From positions 1,488,001 through 1,552,000 of the forward strand of contig NZ_CP158687.1 of the NCBI RefSeq assembly GCF_040580765.1: 64,000 bases of DNA. The letters run 5' to 3'. The translations under genes were made by a program, and so were the position numbers. This stretch comes from Lentibacter algarum (GTDB taxonomy: Bacteria; Pseudomonadota; Alphaproteobacteria; Rhodobacterales; Rhodobacteraceae). Under the pieces are notes generated by a model. The model had not been told where the DNA came from. It did no database searches and was given only the letters and a program-made list of their open reading frames with translations. Positions 25,856 through 34,865 of the stretch are shown one piece after another (position 1 is the first letter of the stretch; the number at the start of each line of letters is the position of its first letter).

Positions 25856-26471
25856 TGCTGGCCTCCACAGGCGGCAGTCCAAAGCCGATAAGGGTAAGGA
25901 TGATCATCAGGCCCACGGCCATCAGAAAAAGCGAAAGCGCAACGGTGCCAATACCTTTAAACATCGTCTCAAAGCGGTGTGCGCCTGTCAGCAAGCCAAT
26001 CAGAGCAAACAAAAGCCAGACATTGCCCACCATCGACATCATCGAGGCCAGCATCACTGACAGCGCCCCCACAGCCATAATCACAACGCTCATACCAAGC
26101 CCGACAAACTGCCACCACGTGACCACAACAAGAACGTCTGTCAGACTGCCCTGCCCGCCCAGAAACTTGCCTGCCAAGAAAAAGGCAAAGACAGACATCA
26201 CGAGCGAAACACCCAAAACAAGCGCAACTCGAACAGGGCTACCAAAAAAGCCGAGCATAAACTCAAGCTGGGCCGCCTCTTCTGCACTCATGCCTTCCAA
26301 AGGCATCGGCGGGGCGGCGTGAAAACTCACCGAGAAAAACAACGCATTGAGCACCGCAGCAAGGATCAGCCCAAGCCAGAGCACATCCCGCTTTAGGCCA
26401 AGCTCCATAAGCTCCGCCGCAGCGCCCGCAGGCTGCGTCAGCGTGCGCATCACAAGCTCTTTAATCACCAT
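25848..26471 (-). CDS. Yip1-like membrane protein (second of pair)
   Basis: A 207-residue protein with about five hydrophobic segments and the Yip1-type layout (soluble MVIKELVMRTLTQPAGAAAEL start, then membrane segments). Small Yip1-like proteins of this size occur in suf clusters of Rhodobacterales; function unknown. Overlaps the upstream Yip1-like gene by 11 bases and sufS by eight, so the three are translationally coupled. An upstream ATG was rejected because the chosen one leads straight into the family start. Confidence 0.75.
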   Translation of the reverse strand: MVIKELVMRTLTQPAGAAAELMELGLKRDVLWLGLILAAVLNALFFSVSFHAAPPMPLEGMSAEEAAQLEFMLGFFGSPVRVALVLGVSLVMSVFAFFLAGKFLGGQGSLTDVLVVVTWWQFVGLGMSVVIMAVGALSVMLASMMSMVGNVWLLFALIGLLTGAHRFETMFKGIGTVALSLFLMAVGLMIILTLIGFGLPPVEASNV

Positions 26472-26958
26472 GAGAGGCACTTTCCTTTGCAGCCGCACGG
26501 CTGCCGCTGATCCAAAACCACATAAACACTACGAACCAAAGTGCTCCAACGATCATTTGTGGAGTGCTTTCGCCAATAAAACCGCGCACAAGCCCGTGCA
26601 AAAGCATCAGCGGCGAGGCCGCCAACAACGCCCAAAAGAGCGCAAGCCGCAGCGCCCAAGGCTCAGCCTTGCTGCGCAGCACCCGAAAACCACCCCAAAC
26701 AAGAAACGCCAGCCCATACAGCACAAGCGGCATGATAAAGAGCCACGCAAACAGCGCGCCCCCCATCAGCATACCAATGTCCTGCCCTGTGAGATGTGCC
26801 TCCCGCGCCGCAGCAGGCCAAGAGCTAACAAAAACGACAGCACAGCCCGCCATCAAAATGGCAATGGCGCGGTCTTCTCGCTGCCCCGCCGCCGCAAACC
26901 TGCGCAAAACCTGCGCAGGTCCACGGTATGTGGCGACAATGTCCATCACAACAGACAT
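26461..26958 (-). CDS. Yip1-like membrane protein (first of pair)
   Basis: A 165-residue protein with four or five hydrophobic segments and an Arg-rich soluble start (MSVVMDIVATYRGPAQVLRRF). It resembles its downstream neighbour in layout, not obviously in sequence. It starts four bases after the sufD stop and overlaps the next gene. Unknown function; membrane location is clear. Confidence 0.7.
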   Translation of the reverse strand: MSVVMDIVATYRGPAQVLRRFAAAGQREDRAIAILMAGCAVVFVSSWPAAAREAHLTGQDIGMLMGGALFAWLFIMPLVLYGLAFLVWGGFRVLRSKAEPWALRLALFWALLAASPLMLLHGLVRGFIGESTPQMIVGALWFVVFMWFWISGSRAAAKESASHGD

Positions 26959-26962
26959 AGGA

Positions 26963-28252
26963 TCAGCCGCGCGAGTGGCGCAGAAGCCAGCCCTCAAGCC
27001 GCCCTGTCAGCTCGTCCTTGAGGCCGTCATCTTCGATCTCTTCCACAGCTTCCGCAAGGAACGCCAGCGTCATCAGGTCGGTCGCCATATTGTGCGGCAC
27101 GCCGCGCGCGCGCAGGTAGAACAAAGCGTCCTCATCAATCGCGCCCGAAGTAGAGCCGTGCGAACAGGCCACATCATCGGCATAGATCTCAAGCTCTGGT
27201 TTGGCCAAGAACTGGCTGTCGCCATCAAGCAGAAGCGACTGAGACTTTTGATAGCCGTCTGTCTTCTGAGCGCCTGGTTGAACAAGGATCTTGCCTTGGA
27301 ACACGCCAGTCGCGCCGTTGCGCAGCACCTTTTTGAAAACCTGACGGCTCTCGCAGTTGACGGCGTCATGGGTGATAAACACGGTGTCATCATGCACAAA
27401 ATCACCATCGCCAAGCGCCGCACCTGCCACATGGGCAATCGCGTCATCGCCGGTAAACTCGATGATACATTCGTTGCGCGTCAAACGCCCATTCACCGTA
27501 AGCGTAAAGCTCTTGAACACGCTCTCACGGCCCAGCTCGACAAACATATGTGTCACAGCACGGCGCTCGTGGTCGCGCCCCTGCGCCCGCACATGATGAA
27601 ACTCGGCCCCGTCCGCAACAAGCGCTTCAAGACACTTGTTAAACCGCGCAGCCGCCGGACCGTTCTCCAAAAGCGTCAGAGAGGCCCCTGCTTCGACCTT
27701 CACCACATGGTGCAAAACCGCATCTGATGTGCTGTTTTCGTGGCGATAGATTAGGCTCACGGGCTTGCTCGGTGTCTTGGTGCAGCGAATAAGCACGCCA
27801 TCACTGGCCAGCGCGGTATTGAGCGCTGCCAAAGGCCGCTCCACCGGGTTTTGGCCCTTAGTCTCAAGCGCACCATAAAGCTCGCTCGCCCAAGAAATAT
27901 CCGCCACATCAGCCAACCGTGAAATCTCGATTCCCTCAAGCGAGAGCTCATCTGAGTGCGCGACACTGAACACACCGTCGACAAACACAATCTTCAGCCG
28001 GTCAAAGTCGTTAAATACGGGTGCTTCATCTGTTGTAAACAGCGCGGCCTCAGGCGCATCGGCCTGCGTCAGCGTGTCAGGACGTGTGTACTTCCAGTAT
28101 TCATCACGCCGCGAGGGCAAACCCATCCTGCGCACGCGCGCCAGCGCATCTTCGCGCGCCGCTTTGCTCCAGCCCGCTGCCTCAGGCAGAACCGCCGCGT
28201 CAAGCCGGCTCGCCGCCGCCTCCTGCTTTGATTTCAAAATCGCATTCATCAC
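26963..28252 (-). CDS. sufD: Fe-S scaffold component SufD
   Basis: Component of the SufBC2D scaffold. The 429-residue protein has an N-terminal helical region (SRRDEYWKYTRPDTL near 49-63) and a C-terminal beta-helix with DDVACSHGSTSGAIDEDALFYLRARG, the SufD signature. It overlaps sufC by four bases. Confidence 0.94.
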   Translation of the reverse strand: MMNAILKSKQEAAASRLDAAVLPEAAGWSKAAREDALARVRRMGLPSRRDEYWKYTRPDTLTQADAPEAALFTTDEAPVFNDFDRLKIVFVDGVFSVAHSDELSLEGIEISRLADVADISWASELYGALETKGQNPVERPLAALNTALASDGVLIRCTKTPSKPVSLIYRHENSTSDAVLHHVVKVEAGASLTLLENGPAAARFNKCLEALVADGAEFHHVRAQGRDHERRAVTHMFVELGRESVFKSFTLTVNGRLTRNECIIEFTGDDAIAHVAGAALGDGDFVHDDTVFITHDAVNCESRQVFKKVLRNGATGVFQGKILVQPGAQKTDGYQKSQSLLLDGDSQFLAKPELEIYADDVACSHGSTSGAIDEDALFYLRARGVPHNMATDLMTLAFLAEAVEEIEDDGLKDELTGRLEGWLLRHSRG

Positions 28253-29007
28253 GCAGCCACCTCGGCCAGAATATCTGCATAGCCGTTGTTTTCAACTTCA
28301 AGCGCAAGCTCTGGTCCACCCGTTTTCACGATACGACCATCCGCCATGATATGCACAACATCCGGCTTGATGTGATCCAGAAGGCGTTGGTAGTGCGTGA
28401 TCACCAAGAACCCACGGCCCTCGTTGCGCAGCGCATTCACGCCATCGGCCACAAGTTTCATCGCGTCCACATCAAGGCCAGAATCCGTCTCATCCAAGAT
28501 GCACATCCGTGGCTCAAGCATCGCCATTTGCAAAATCTCGTTGCGCTTCTTTTCACCGCCCGAGAAGCCGACATTGACAGGCCGCTTCAGCATATCCGCG
28601 TCAATCTTGAGTTCTTTTGCCTGAGCGCGGATCACTTTGAGAAACTCGGTCGAGCTCATCTCTTCTTCACCACGCGCTTTGCGCTGTGCATTCACAGCCG
28701 TACGCAAGAAGGTCATGTTGCCCACACCAGGGATCTCGACTGGATATTGAAACGCGAGGAAAAGCCCAAGTGCTGCGCGCTCTTCTGGCTCCAGATCAAG
28801 CAGGTCGTCGCCGTCCAGCGTGGCGCTGCCGCCCGTGACTTCATAGCCCTCTTTGCCCGAGAGCACATAGGACAGCGTGGATTTGCCAGAGCCGTTCGGC
28901 CCCATGATCGCGTGCACTTTGCCCGCTTCCACTGTCAGGTTCACACCCTTCAGGATCTGCTTGTCTTCTTCTTCCAGTTTGACCCGCAGGTTTTTGATTT
29001 CCAACAT
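28249..29007 (-). CDS. sufC: Fe-S assembly ATPase SufC
   Basis: ABC-type ATPase of the SufBC2D complex. Walker A GPNGSGKS is at 36-43, the signature reads FSGGEKKRNEI (SufC-specific), and the Walker B region reads CILDETDSGLDVDAMK. 252 residues is standard. Overlaps the sufD start by four bases; 28 bases separate it from the pyruvyltransferase-like gene upstream. Confidence 0.96.
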   Translation of the reverse strand: MLEIKNLRVKLEEEDKQILKGVNLTVEAGKVHAIMGPNGSGKSTLSYVLSGKEGYEVTGGSATLDGDDLLDLEPEERAALGLFLAFQYPVEIPGVGNMTFLRTAVNAQRKARGEEEMSSTEFLKVIRAQAKELKIDADMLKRPVNVGFSGGEKKRNEILQMAMLEPRMCILDETDSGLDVDAMKLVADGVNALRNEGRGFLVITHYQRLLDHIKPDVVHIMADGRIVKTGGPELALEVENNGYADILAEVAA

Positions 29008-29035
29008 TTTCGCGCCTTTCTCTTATCTTCTATAT

Positions 29036-29827
29036 TTATGCTCCAGCCTTCAAATGGGCTGGAAAATTCTCAATCAGTCTGTCTTTCGCCTCAGCAATAC
29101 CGCCCGCATAGGGCAAAGCGCCCGTGCCAAGCTTGGGCAATGCCGCGGCTATATCGTCGTGCTTCAAAGGCAGCGGCATCACACGCCCCACCCCTGCCGC
29201 ATAATCGTAATACTTCAGCCGCGCGTGCTTCATCGGATCAAGCCAAGTGTTGGCGATCCCATAGCTGTCAGCCACAATAAGCCCATGCAAACTTGACGAG
29301 ATCACATGCGCACAAGCGCCAATCTCGCGGCAGACCTGCTCTGGCGTGCCCTGCACATCGATATACTGCACAGACGGCTCAGCCTTCAGAAGCGCAACAA
29401 TTCTAGGGTCACCAAGCTGGCTGTGGTGTAGCACCAGCCCGATCTTGTCGTGCCGCACAGGACGTGCGCCAAGCGCCTCCGCAGTCAAAACGCCTGGGTC
29501 ACCATAGGCTTCTGTTTTCACACCCAAAAGAGCGGCCGTAATCGGCCCCCGGAGCATATGAATATCAACATTGGCGACAAAGTCGGTCTTCAGCGGCGCC
29601 ATCATGCCCGTGCCCCAAATCGCAGGGCGATGCGCAGGATGTTTCTCATTGCCCCAGACCCGCTTGGCAAATTGCATAATCGAGCCAACAGCAAAAATCT
29701 CCGCGTTGCGTGGCTCTGCATGCGCCACGGCACGGCCTGACGCAAATGCTGTCACAAGCTGGCTCAACGTATCGCCAAAGTTCGGCTTGGCGTTCCACCA
29801 GTACAGATGAAGAGGCGTATCAGCCAT
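29036..29827 (-). CDS. Polysaccharide pyruvyl transferase-like protein
   Basis: A 263-residue protein starting MADTPLHLYWW with the family motifs NFGDTLSQ near 15-23, the central VGSIMQFA and SSSLHGLIVADSYGI near 210-225. Enzymes of this family add pyruvate ketals to sugars of surface polymers. Its place between two suf genes (sufB and sufC) is odd; it overlaps the 68-residue membrane protein gene upstream in the last codons (29830 start boundary). An envelope role is inferred from family only. Confidence 0.8.
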   Translation of the reverse strand: MADTPLHLYWWNAKPNFGDTLSQLVTAFASGRAVAHAEPRNAEIFAVGSIMQFAKRVWGNEKHPAHRPAIWGTGMMAPLKTDFVANVDIHMLRGPITAALLGVKTEAYGDPGVLTAEALGARPVRHDKIGLVLHHSQLGDPRIVALLKAEPSVQYIDVQGTPEQVCREIGACAHVISSSLHGLIVADSYGIANTWLDPMKHARLKYYDYAAGVGRVMPLPLKHDDIAAALPKLGTGALPYAGGIAEAKDRLIENFPAHLKAGA

Positions 29828-29829
29828 TC

Positions 29830-30036
29830 TCAATACTCTCCACGGCGGGCGTTAATCTTGGGCGCAATCTTTGTGTCATAAGCCTCAATGAGCTTCTCAC
29901 TCCAAAGGGTGACAACAGCCGCAACCACGCCGCCGATCATCCAAGCTGGCAAATCCGCCCAGTTGAGCACCGTCGCCATCACAGCACCAGCCACAACAGG
30001 CACAATCAGCTTCTTATTTTTTTCAATAAATTCCAT
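29830..30036 (-). CDS. Small membrane protein of unknown function
   Basis: A 68-residue product: a charged start (MEFIEKNKK), two hydrophobic segments (IVPVVAGAVMATVL and AWMIGGVVAAVVTLW), and a basic tail (KIAPKINARRGEY). Not recognised. Its stop lies two bases before the ATG of the pyruvyltransferase-like gene. It may help anchor or export something in this accessory block. Confidence 0.65.
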   Translation of the reverse strand: MEFIEKNKKLIVPVVAGAVMATVLNWADLPAWMIGGVVAAVVTLWSEKLIEAYDTKIAPKINARRGEY

Positions 30037-30054
30037 ACTCTTACCCTACACGTC

Positions 30055-30141
30055 TCATGCAACTACCGGCCTTTTCAAAAGCCAAATCAAAACGGGAAAA
30101 ACCAGCCTCACCACCACGGGTAAGACTGTCTTTTCCAACAT
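30055..30141 (-). CDS. Possible 28-residue membrane microprotein
   Basis: An ATG-started frame of 28 codons (MLEKTVLPVVVRLVFPVLIW and eight more residues) that is almost entirely one hydrophobic segment with Lys/Arg ends, lying between two other small membrane protein genes in the same orientation. No good Shine-Dalgarno sequence, so it may be chance. If real it would be a single-pass inner-membrane microprotein. Confidence 0.25.
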   Translation of the reverse strand: MLEKTVLPVVVRLVFPVLIWLLKRPVVA

Positions 30142-30156
30142 CAGTTCTAGATGTGT

Positions 30157-30717
30157 TTAGATGCTGCTCTGCAAAACGCCCGCAAGCGCGCGCAGATTGT
30201 TCTCCATCCCGCCCGCTGGGCTCAAGACCCGCGCCGCATACTCTGGCGAAAACATGCTTTCCCAGAGGAACGGCGCGTGCCCCGCAACGTCGGATTCCCC
30301 AAGCACCATCAAAGCGAAGCCCGCCAGCATCGCCGTCTTGGCCATACCACCGCGAAATCCGATAAATGTTGCCGCGGTCACCAGCGCAACAACCCCGATC
30401 GCCAGTTCGCCCGCGTGGCGCATGATCACCATGGTCATATCCGTGCCCACAATGAACTGCCCAAGAACATGAAAGCCCAAGAGCCGCCCCGCCAACATTG
30501 CCACCGCGCCAAGCAGAAAGGCCATAGCCCATTTTGGAGCCGCTAGGATAAGCTCGCCACTCTCGCGCTTGGGTGCTGCGGCACGCTTTAGCTGGCTGAG
30601 GTTGACCTGCGTCTCGCGCACTTCTCCCTCGCCCGCAATGAGGCGGCCTCTTGCCTTTTCGTCCTTGGCAATTCTCTGGATACGCGCGTCGAACGCGTCG
30701 AGATTTCGGTTCATCAT
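30157..30717 (-). CDS. Membrane protein of unknown function in the suf operon
   Basis: A 186-residue protein: a charged N-terminal helix (MMNRNLDAFDARIQRIAKDEKAR), then about four hydrophobic segments from residue 63 on. Not recognised. The ATG at 30717 has AGG seven bases upstream; the GTG two codons earlier is the alternative. It follows sufB by 108 bases. Confidence 0.7.
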   Translation of the reverse strand: MMNRNLDAFDARIQRIAKDEKARGRLIAGEGEVRETQVNLSQLKRAAAPKRESGELILAAPKWAMAFLLGAVAMLAGRLLGFHVLGQFIVGTDMTMVIMRHAGELAIGVVALVTAATFIGFRGGMAKTAMLAGFALMVLGESDVAGHAPFLWESMFSPEYAARVLSPAGGMENNLRALAGVLQSSI

Positions 30718-30825
30718 AGGCACACCTCACGTCTTGGCTTGCCAACAGAGTTAACAAACCAGTTCGGCACAAATGCGGCAGAACACTGCCTTCATTCGGG
30801 CAAGATGTGAGGTGCGCCAAAGACA

Positions 30826-32340
30826 TTAGCCAACTGAGCCTTCAAGACTTATCGCAACAAGCTGTTGCGCTTCCATGGCAAATTCCATCGGCAGAGCTTG
30901 CAGCACTTCCTTGGCAAAGCCGTTCACGATCAGTGCAACAGCCTCTTCCTCGCCAATCCCGCGCTGGCGGCAGTAAAACATTTGCTCGTCATCAACTTTA
31001 GATGTCGTCGCCTCATGCTCTACACGGCTCGAGTTGTTCTTGACCTCGATGTAAGGAACAGTGTGTGCGCCACATTTGTCACCAATCAGCAAGCTGTCGC
31101 ACTGCGTGTAGTTGCGCGAGTTCTTTGCCTTCGGGTGCATGCTCACAAGCCCACGGTAGGTGTTCTGCGCCACACCTGCGCTGATCCCTTTTGAGACAAT
31201 CCGCGATTTGGTGTTTCTGCCCAAGTGGATCATCTTCGTGCCCGTGTCGGCCTGCTGATGGTTGTTGGTGATCGCAATCGAGTAAAACTCGCCCTGAGAG
31301 TCGTTGCCGCGCAAAATACAGCTCGGGTACTTCCACGTCACGGCAGATCCCGTCTCCACTTGCGTCCACATCACTTTGGCTCGGTCACCGCGGCAATCCG
31401 CACGCTTGGTCACAAAGTTATAGATCCCGCCCTTGCCGTTCTCGTCACCCGGATACCAGTTCTGAACGGTCGAATATTTAACTTCCGCATCTTCCTCGAT
31501 GATGATCTCTACAACCGCTGCATGCAGCTGCGCCACATCACGCTGCGGCGCCGTACAGCCCTCAAGGTAGCTCACATAAGAGCCCTTATCGGCAATAATC
31601 AATGTTCGCTCAAACTGGCCTGTATTTTCGGCATTGATCCGGAAGTATGTTGACAGCTCCATAGGGCAGCGCACACCTGGCGGCACATAAACAAACGAGC
31701 CGTCCGAAAACACAGCCGAGTTCAGCGTCGCGTAATAATTGTCCGTCACAGGCACAACAGAGCCGAGATACTTTTTCACAAGCTCTGGATGATCCTTGAT
31801 GGCTTCAGAAATCGAGCAAAAGATAACGCCTGCTTCCTTCAGCTCTTTCTGGAAGGTCGTGCCGACTGACACAGAGTCAAACACCGCGTCCACAGCCACT
31901 TTGCGTGGTGCGTCTGTCAGCTCTTCGGCCCCCTCGACACCCGCCAAGATCATCTGCTCTTTCAGCGGAATACCAAGCTTTTCGTACGTGGCCAAAAGCT
32001 TCGGGTCGACCTCATCCAAAGACTTTGGCTTCACTTCCATACTCTTGGGCCGCGCATAGTAATACTGGTCCTGAAAGTCGATCTCAGGATAATCCACCAT
32101 CGCCCAGTCAGGCTCTTTCTGCTCTTTCCAGCGCGCATAAGCATCAAGCCGCCAGTCCGTCATCCACTGTGGCTCTTCGTTTTTCTCCGAAATAAGCCGC
32201 ACAATATCCTCGTTCAGACCGAGCGGCGCATATTCCATCTCGATCTCGGTTTCCCAACCGTATTTGTATTTTTCTCCAAGCGTGCGAACGGCCTCAACCG
32301 TTTCCTGCTCTACACCGTCTTTAACAATTACTTCATTCAT
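30826..32340 (-). CDS. sufB: Fe-S scaffold component SufB
   Basis: Main scaffold subunit of SufBC2D. The 504-residue protein begins MNEVIVKDG and carries the SufB landmarks [30 protein letters not shown] and the C-terminal [21 protein letters not shown]. The ATG at 32340 was preferred to a far upstream one that would add a basic tail inside the neighbouring gene. It lies 28 bases after the first desulfurase gene. Confidence 0.96.
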   Translation of the reverse strand: MNEVIVKDGVEQETVEAVRTLGEKYKYGWETEIEMEYAPLGLNEDIVRLISEKNEEPQWMTDWRLDAYARWKEQKEPDWAMVDYPEIDFQDQYYYARPKSMEVKPKSLDEVDPKLLATYEKLGIPLKEQMILAGVEGAEELTDAPRKVAVDAVFDSVSVGTTFQKELKEAGVIFCSISEAIKDHPELVKKYLGSVVPVTDNYYATLNSAVFSDGSFVYVPPGVRCPMELSTYFRINAENTGQFERTLIIADKGSYVSYLEGCTAPQRDVAQLHAAVVEIIIEEDAEVKYSTVQNWYPGDENGKGGIYNFVTKRADCRGDRAKVMWTQVETGSAVTWKYPSCILRGNDSQGEFYSIAITNNHQQADTGTKMIHLGRNTKSRIVSKGISAGVAQNTYRGLVSMHPKAKNSRNYTQCDSLLIGDKCGAHTVPYIEVKNNSSRVEHEATTSKVDDEQMFYCRQRGIGEEEAVALIVNGFAKEVLQALPMEFAMEAQQLVAISLEGSVG

Positions 32341-32368
32341 CGCTTGGTTCCTTTTCCGTCCTGTTCGC

Positions 32369-33409
32369 TTAGGCCGCGCGCGCAGCCTGTTTTTTCGCCT
32401 GCGCTGCCCATGTGTCGGCAAAGCGCAAAATATCGTCTCGTTCTGTTTCAAGTCCAAGGCTCACGCGAATACCGCAGCCCGCCTCGGCCTCATCAAATCC
32501 CATTGCCCGGAGCACAGGGCTTGTCTTCACCTTGCCACTGGAGCAGGCCGAGCCCGCAGAAATCGCAAAGCCCGCAAGATCCATCTGCATCACTTGCGTC
32601 TCGCCCTTCCAGCCCGCGCTGAGCAAACAAGAGGTGTTCGGCAGACGCGGCGCATCTTTCCCGACTAAAATAGGTGGTTTATCTGTGGCCGCAAGAGCCT
32701 CTTCAAGCAAATCGCGCCTCTCGCGCACGGCCTCCCAACGGCCCGCAGAAACATCACGCGCCGCCGCTTCGGCCGCCGCCGCAAATCCCGCAATCCCGAT
32801 AAGGTTCTCTGTCCCTGCACGACGGCCCATCTCTTGGCCACCCCCTTTGAGAACGGGGTCAAGATCGATCCCGCGCCGCATCACAAGCGCGCCAACGCCT
32901 TTTGGCCCGCCAAGCTTATGCGCCGAAACAATCGCCATCAAAGGCCCAGAGCGCAAAAAATCTACAGCGACTTTTCCAAATCCCTGCGTGAAATCACTCA
33001 TCCAGAGACCGTCCGGCAAATCCTGCAACACACCCGTCTCAGAATTGGCGAGCTGAAGCGTCGAAAATCCAGCATCCGACGGCGTCACACGCCCACTGGC
33101 CTCGGCGCGCAGCGACGCGTCACACCAAGACGCAACAGCATCATGCTCCACACCCGAACAGGCAATGCCGCGACCAGCAAGCGCCATAGCTGCAGCCTCA
33201 GTGGCCGAGCCAGTAAAAACAATCTCAGCGCCCTCCGCCCCAAGCGCAGCCGCCAAACGGGCTCGGCAACTTTCCAAAAACGCCTTGGCGCGCCGCCCTT
33301 CGGAATGCACCGAAGAGGGGTTCCCAACAATATCCATGGCCTCGCCCATCGCCGCGCGCGCCTCAGGGCGCAAAGCTGTGGTCGCATTATGATCAAGATA
33401 GACCCGCAT
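32369..33409 (-). CDS. Cysteine desulfurase, IscS/NifS-like
   Basis: A class V PLP desulfurase of 346 residues, shorter than IscS (about 400). The N-terminal [12 protein letters not shown], the PLP lysine in [10 protein letters not shown] and the active-site loop [17 protein letters not shown] identify it as the group I type, different from SufS at the other end of the operon. Two distinct desulfurases in one operon is a known Rhodobacterales arrangement. A palindromic element separates it from iscR. Confidence 0.9.
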   Translation of the reverse strand: MRVYLDHNATTALRPEARAAMGEAMDIVGNPSSVHSEGRRAKAFLESCRARLAAALGAEGAEIVFTGSATEAAAMALAGRGIACSGVEHDAVASWCDASLRAEASGRVTPSDAGFSTLQLANSETGVLQDLPDGLWMSDFTQGFGKVAVDFLRSGPLMAIVSAHKLGGPKGVGALVMRRGIDLDPVLKGGGQEMGRRAGTENLIGIAGFAAAAEAAARDVSAGRWEAVRERRDLLEEALAATDKPPILVGKDAPRLPNTSCLLSAGWKGETQVMQMDLAGFAISAGSACSSGKVKTSPVLRAMGFDEAEAGCGIRVSLGLETERDDILRFADTWAAQAKKQAARAA

Positions 33410-33484
33410 TCACATGGCCCCTCCGGTTTCGCAGACACCAGATTGAACCGATGTCGTCTGACCAACCGACTTCGAACACATCTT

Positions 33485-33526
33485 CTTCTTTTCCCAAATA
33501 TCCTGGGGGTCTGGGGGCAAAGCCCC
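33485..33526 (+). repeat. Dispersed palindromic element, copy 3 (between iscR and the desulfurase)
   Basis: TTTTCCCAAATATCCTGGGGG, then the perfect hairpin CTGGGGGC-AAA-GCCCCCAG (33508-33526). It lies inside the iscR-suf transcript, so the hairpin would be made in the mRNA and could attenuate or stabilise the upstream iscR message. Confidence 0.7.
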
Positions 33527-33579
33527 CAGCTGGGCGGGACCGCAGGTCGCGCAAAACCTCGTTATGATGGTCCGACAGC

Positions 33580-34041
33580 TCACTCTTCATCCACCACAGC
33601 AAAAAGCGAAGGCACGGCGGGGCAAGGCGCAAGCTCGTTGCTGATCACATCCGAAAGCCGCGCCGCGTGCAAATAGACATAAACATGCGCCGACAAACCT
33701 TCCCACAAGCGGTTGGTCACCGATTGCGCACGGCTGCCAGATGCCGCCCCACTGGCGCCCGCTCCTTTTTGCAAGGCATCCACGGTCTCATCCACTGCGG
33801 CCAAAACATCAACAATCCGAATATCCACAGGTTTGCGCGCCAACTTATAGCCGCCGCCAGGCCCGCGCACAGAGGCCACCAGCTCGGCTCGACGCAGCTT
33901 TACAAAAAGCTGCTCAAGATAGGGCAACGAAATATCCTGACGCTTGGAAATATCACCCAAAGTCACCAAAGCATCCTCGCCCTGCAGGGCGATGTCGGCC
34001 AAAGCGACCATAGCATATCTGCCTTTTGTGCTGAGCTTCAT
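33580..34041 (-). CDS. iscR: Rrf2-family regulator IscR lacking the cysteine cluster
   Basis: A 153-residue winged-helix regulator beginning MKLSTKGRYAMVALADIAL, with the recognition region LPYLEQLFVKLRRAELVASVRGPGGGY near 39-65. In Escherichia coli IscR three Cys and a His near 92-107 bind a [2Fe-2S] cluster; here the matching stretch (KGAGASGAASGSRAQSVT, 92-109) has none and the only cysteine is Cys140. It heads the suf operon and should repress or sense Fe-S status by another ligation. The start was moved from an upstream ATG because the family starts here. Confidence 0.93.
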   Translation of the reverse strand: MKLSTKGRYAMVALADIALQGEDALVTLGDISKRQDISLPYLEQLFVKLRRAELVASVRGPGGGYKLARKPVDIRIVDVLAAVDETVDALQKGAGASGAASGSRAQSVTNRLWEGLSAHVYVYLHAARLSDVISNELAPCPAVPSLFAVVDEE

Positions 34042-34117
34042 AACCAACCTCTTTGACTGCAATAAAAACAGGCGCTTGTTGACCTCGCCCCTGTCACAGA
34101 CTATCTCGCTAGAAACG

Positions 34118-34173
34118 CTAGGTGACATACCTAGATTTAGAATAGTTCTAATATGCTCGACGGATTTAGTCAA
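34118..34173 (-). promoter_or_regulatory. iscR-suf promoter with two adjacent palindromes
   Basis: On the minus strand -35 TTGACT (34173-34168), 17-base spacer, -10 TAGAAC (34150-34145). The perfect palindrome TTAGAA-N3-TTCTAA (34137-34151) covers the -10 and resembles the Irr box (ICE) of alphaproteobacteria. A second perfect palindrome, CTAGGT-N5-ACCTAG (34118-34134), lies just downstream of the start and is a candidate IscR site. Confidence 0.6.
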
Positions 34174-34211
34174 GAAAGCCCGCGCGCATTTTCAAGGAAG
34201 AGACAAACTAT

Positions 34212-34865
34212 ATGCCCGAGGTAATCTTTCCAGGCCCAGAAGGCCGACTTGAAGGCCGCTACCACCCACAGCCAGAGCGCGATGCACCGATCGCGATTGT
34301 GTTGCATCCGCACCCGCAATTTGGCGGCACGATGAACAACAAGGTTGTCTACAACCTGCATTACGCCTTTTATAATATGGGCTTCACGGTCTTGCGCTTT
34401 AACTTCCGCGGCGTGGGCCGCTCTCAAGGCGAATACGACCAAGGCGTAGGCGAGCTCTCCGATGCCGCCTCAGCGCTGGATTACCTGCAATCCATGAACA
34501 ACAACTCCAAGCATTGCTGGGTCGCAGGCTTTTCCTTTGGTGCATGGATTGGCATGCAGCTTCTGATGCGCCGCCCTGAGATCACAGGGTTTATCTCGGT
34601 CTCGCCGCCAGCAAACATGTATGACTTCTCTTTCCTTGCGCCCTGCCCTTCATCAGGCCTCATGATCAACGGCACCGCCGACCGCGTCGCGCCGCCCGCT
34701 GATACAGTGACACTGGTCGATAAGCTCCATGAGCAAAAAGGCATCACTGTTACACACGAGCAAGTCGAAGGCGCAGGCCACTTCTTTGAAAACGACCACA
34801 TGGATACAATGGTCGGCAGCGTCCAAAGCTATGTGAAGCGCCGCCTCACGGAAAGCTCCCGCTGA
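34212..34865 (+). CDS. Alpha/beta hydrolase
   Basis: A 217-residue alpha/beta-hydrolase with the oxyanion-type HPHPQFGG, the nucleophile elbow GFSFGAW and a C-terminal catalytic His in VEGAGHFFEN. It begins 38 bases from the iscR promoter and points the other way. Substrate unknown. Its stop overlaps the next ATG by one base. Confidence 0.85.
   Translation: MPEVIFPGPEGRLEGRYHPQPERDAPIAIVLHPHPQFGGTMNNKVVYNLHYAFYNMGFTVLRFNFRGVGRSQGEYDQGVGELSDAASALDYLQSMNNNSKHCWVAGFSFGAWIGMQLLMRRPEITGFISVSPPANMYDFSFLAPCPSSGLMINGTADRVAPPADTVTLVDKLHEQKGITVTHEQVEGAGHFFENDHMDTMVGSVQSYVKRRLTESSR

Noticed and set aside
26564..27727. Plus-strand frame of 387 codons through sufD and a Yip1-like gene.
   Set aside because: Shadow of the minus-strand suf genes, which have clear family matches.
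28084..29280. Long plus-strand frame of 398 codons over sufC and sufD.
   Set aside because: Antisense shadow of sufD, sufC and the pyruvyltransferase gene; composition shows no protein family.
30041..30826. Minus-strand frame of 261 codons covering the membrane protein gene downstream of sufB.
   Set aside because: It overlaps the 186-residue membrane protein in another frame and has no Shine-Dalgarno sequence or family; the membrane protein is more convincing.
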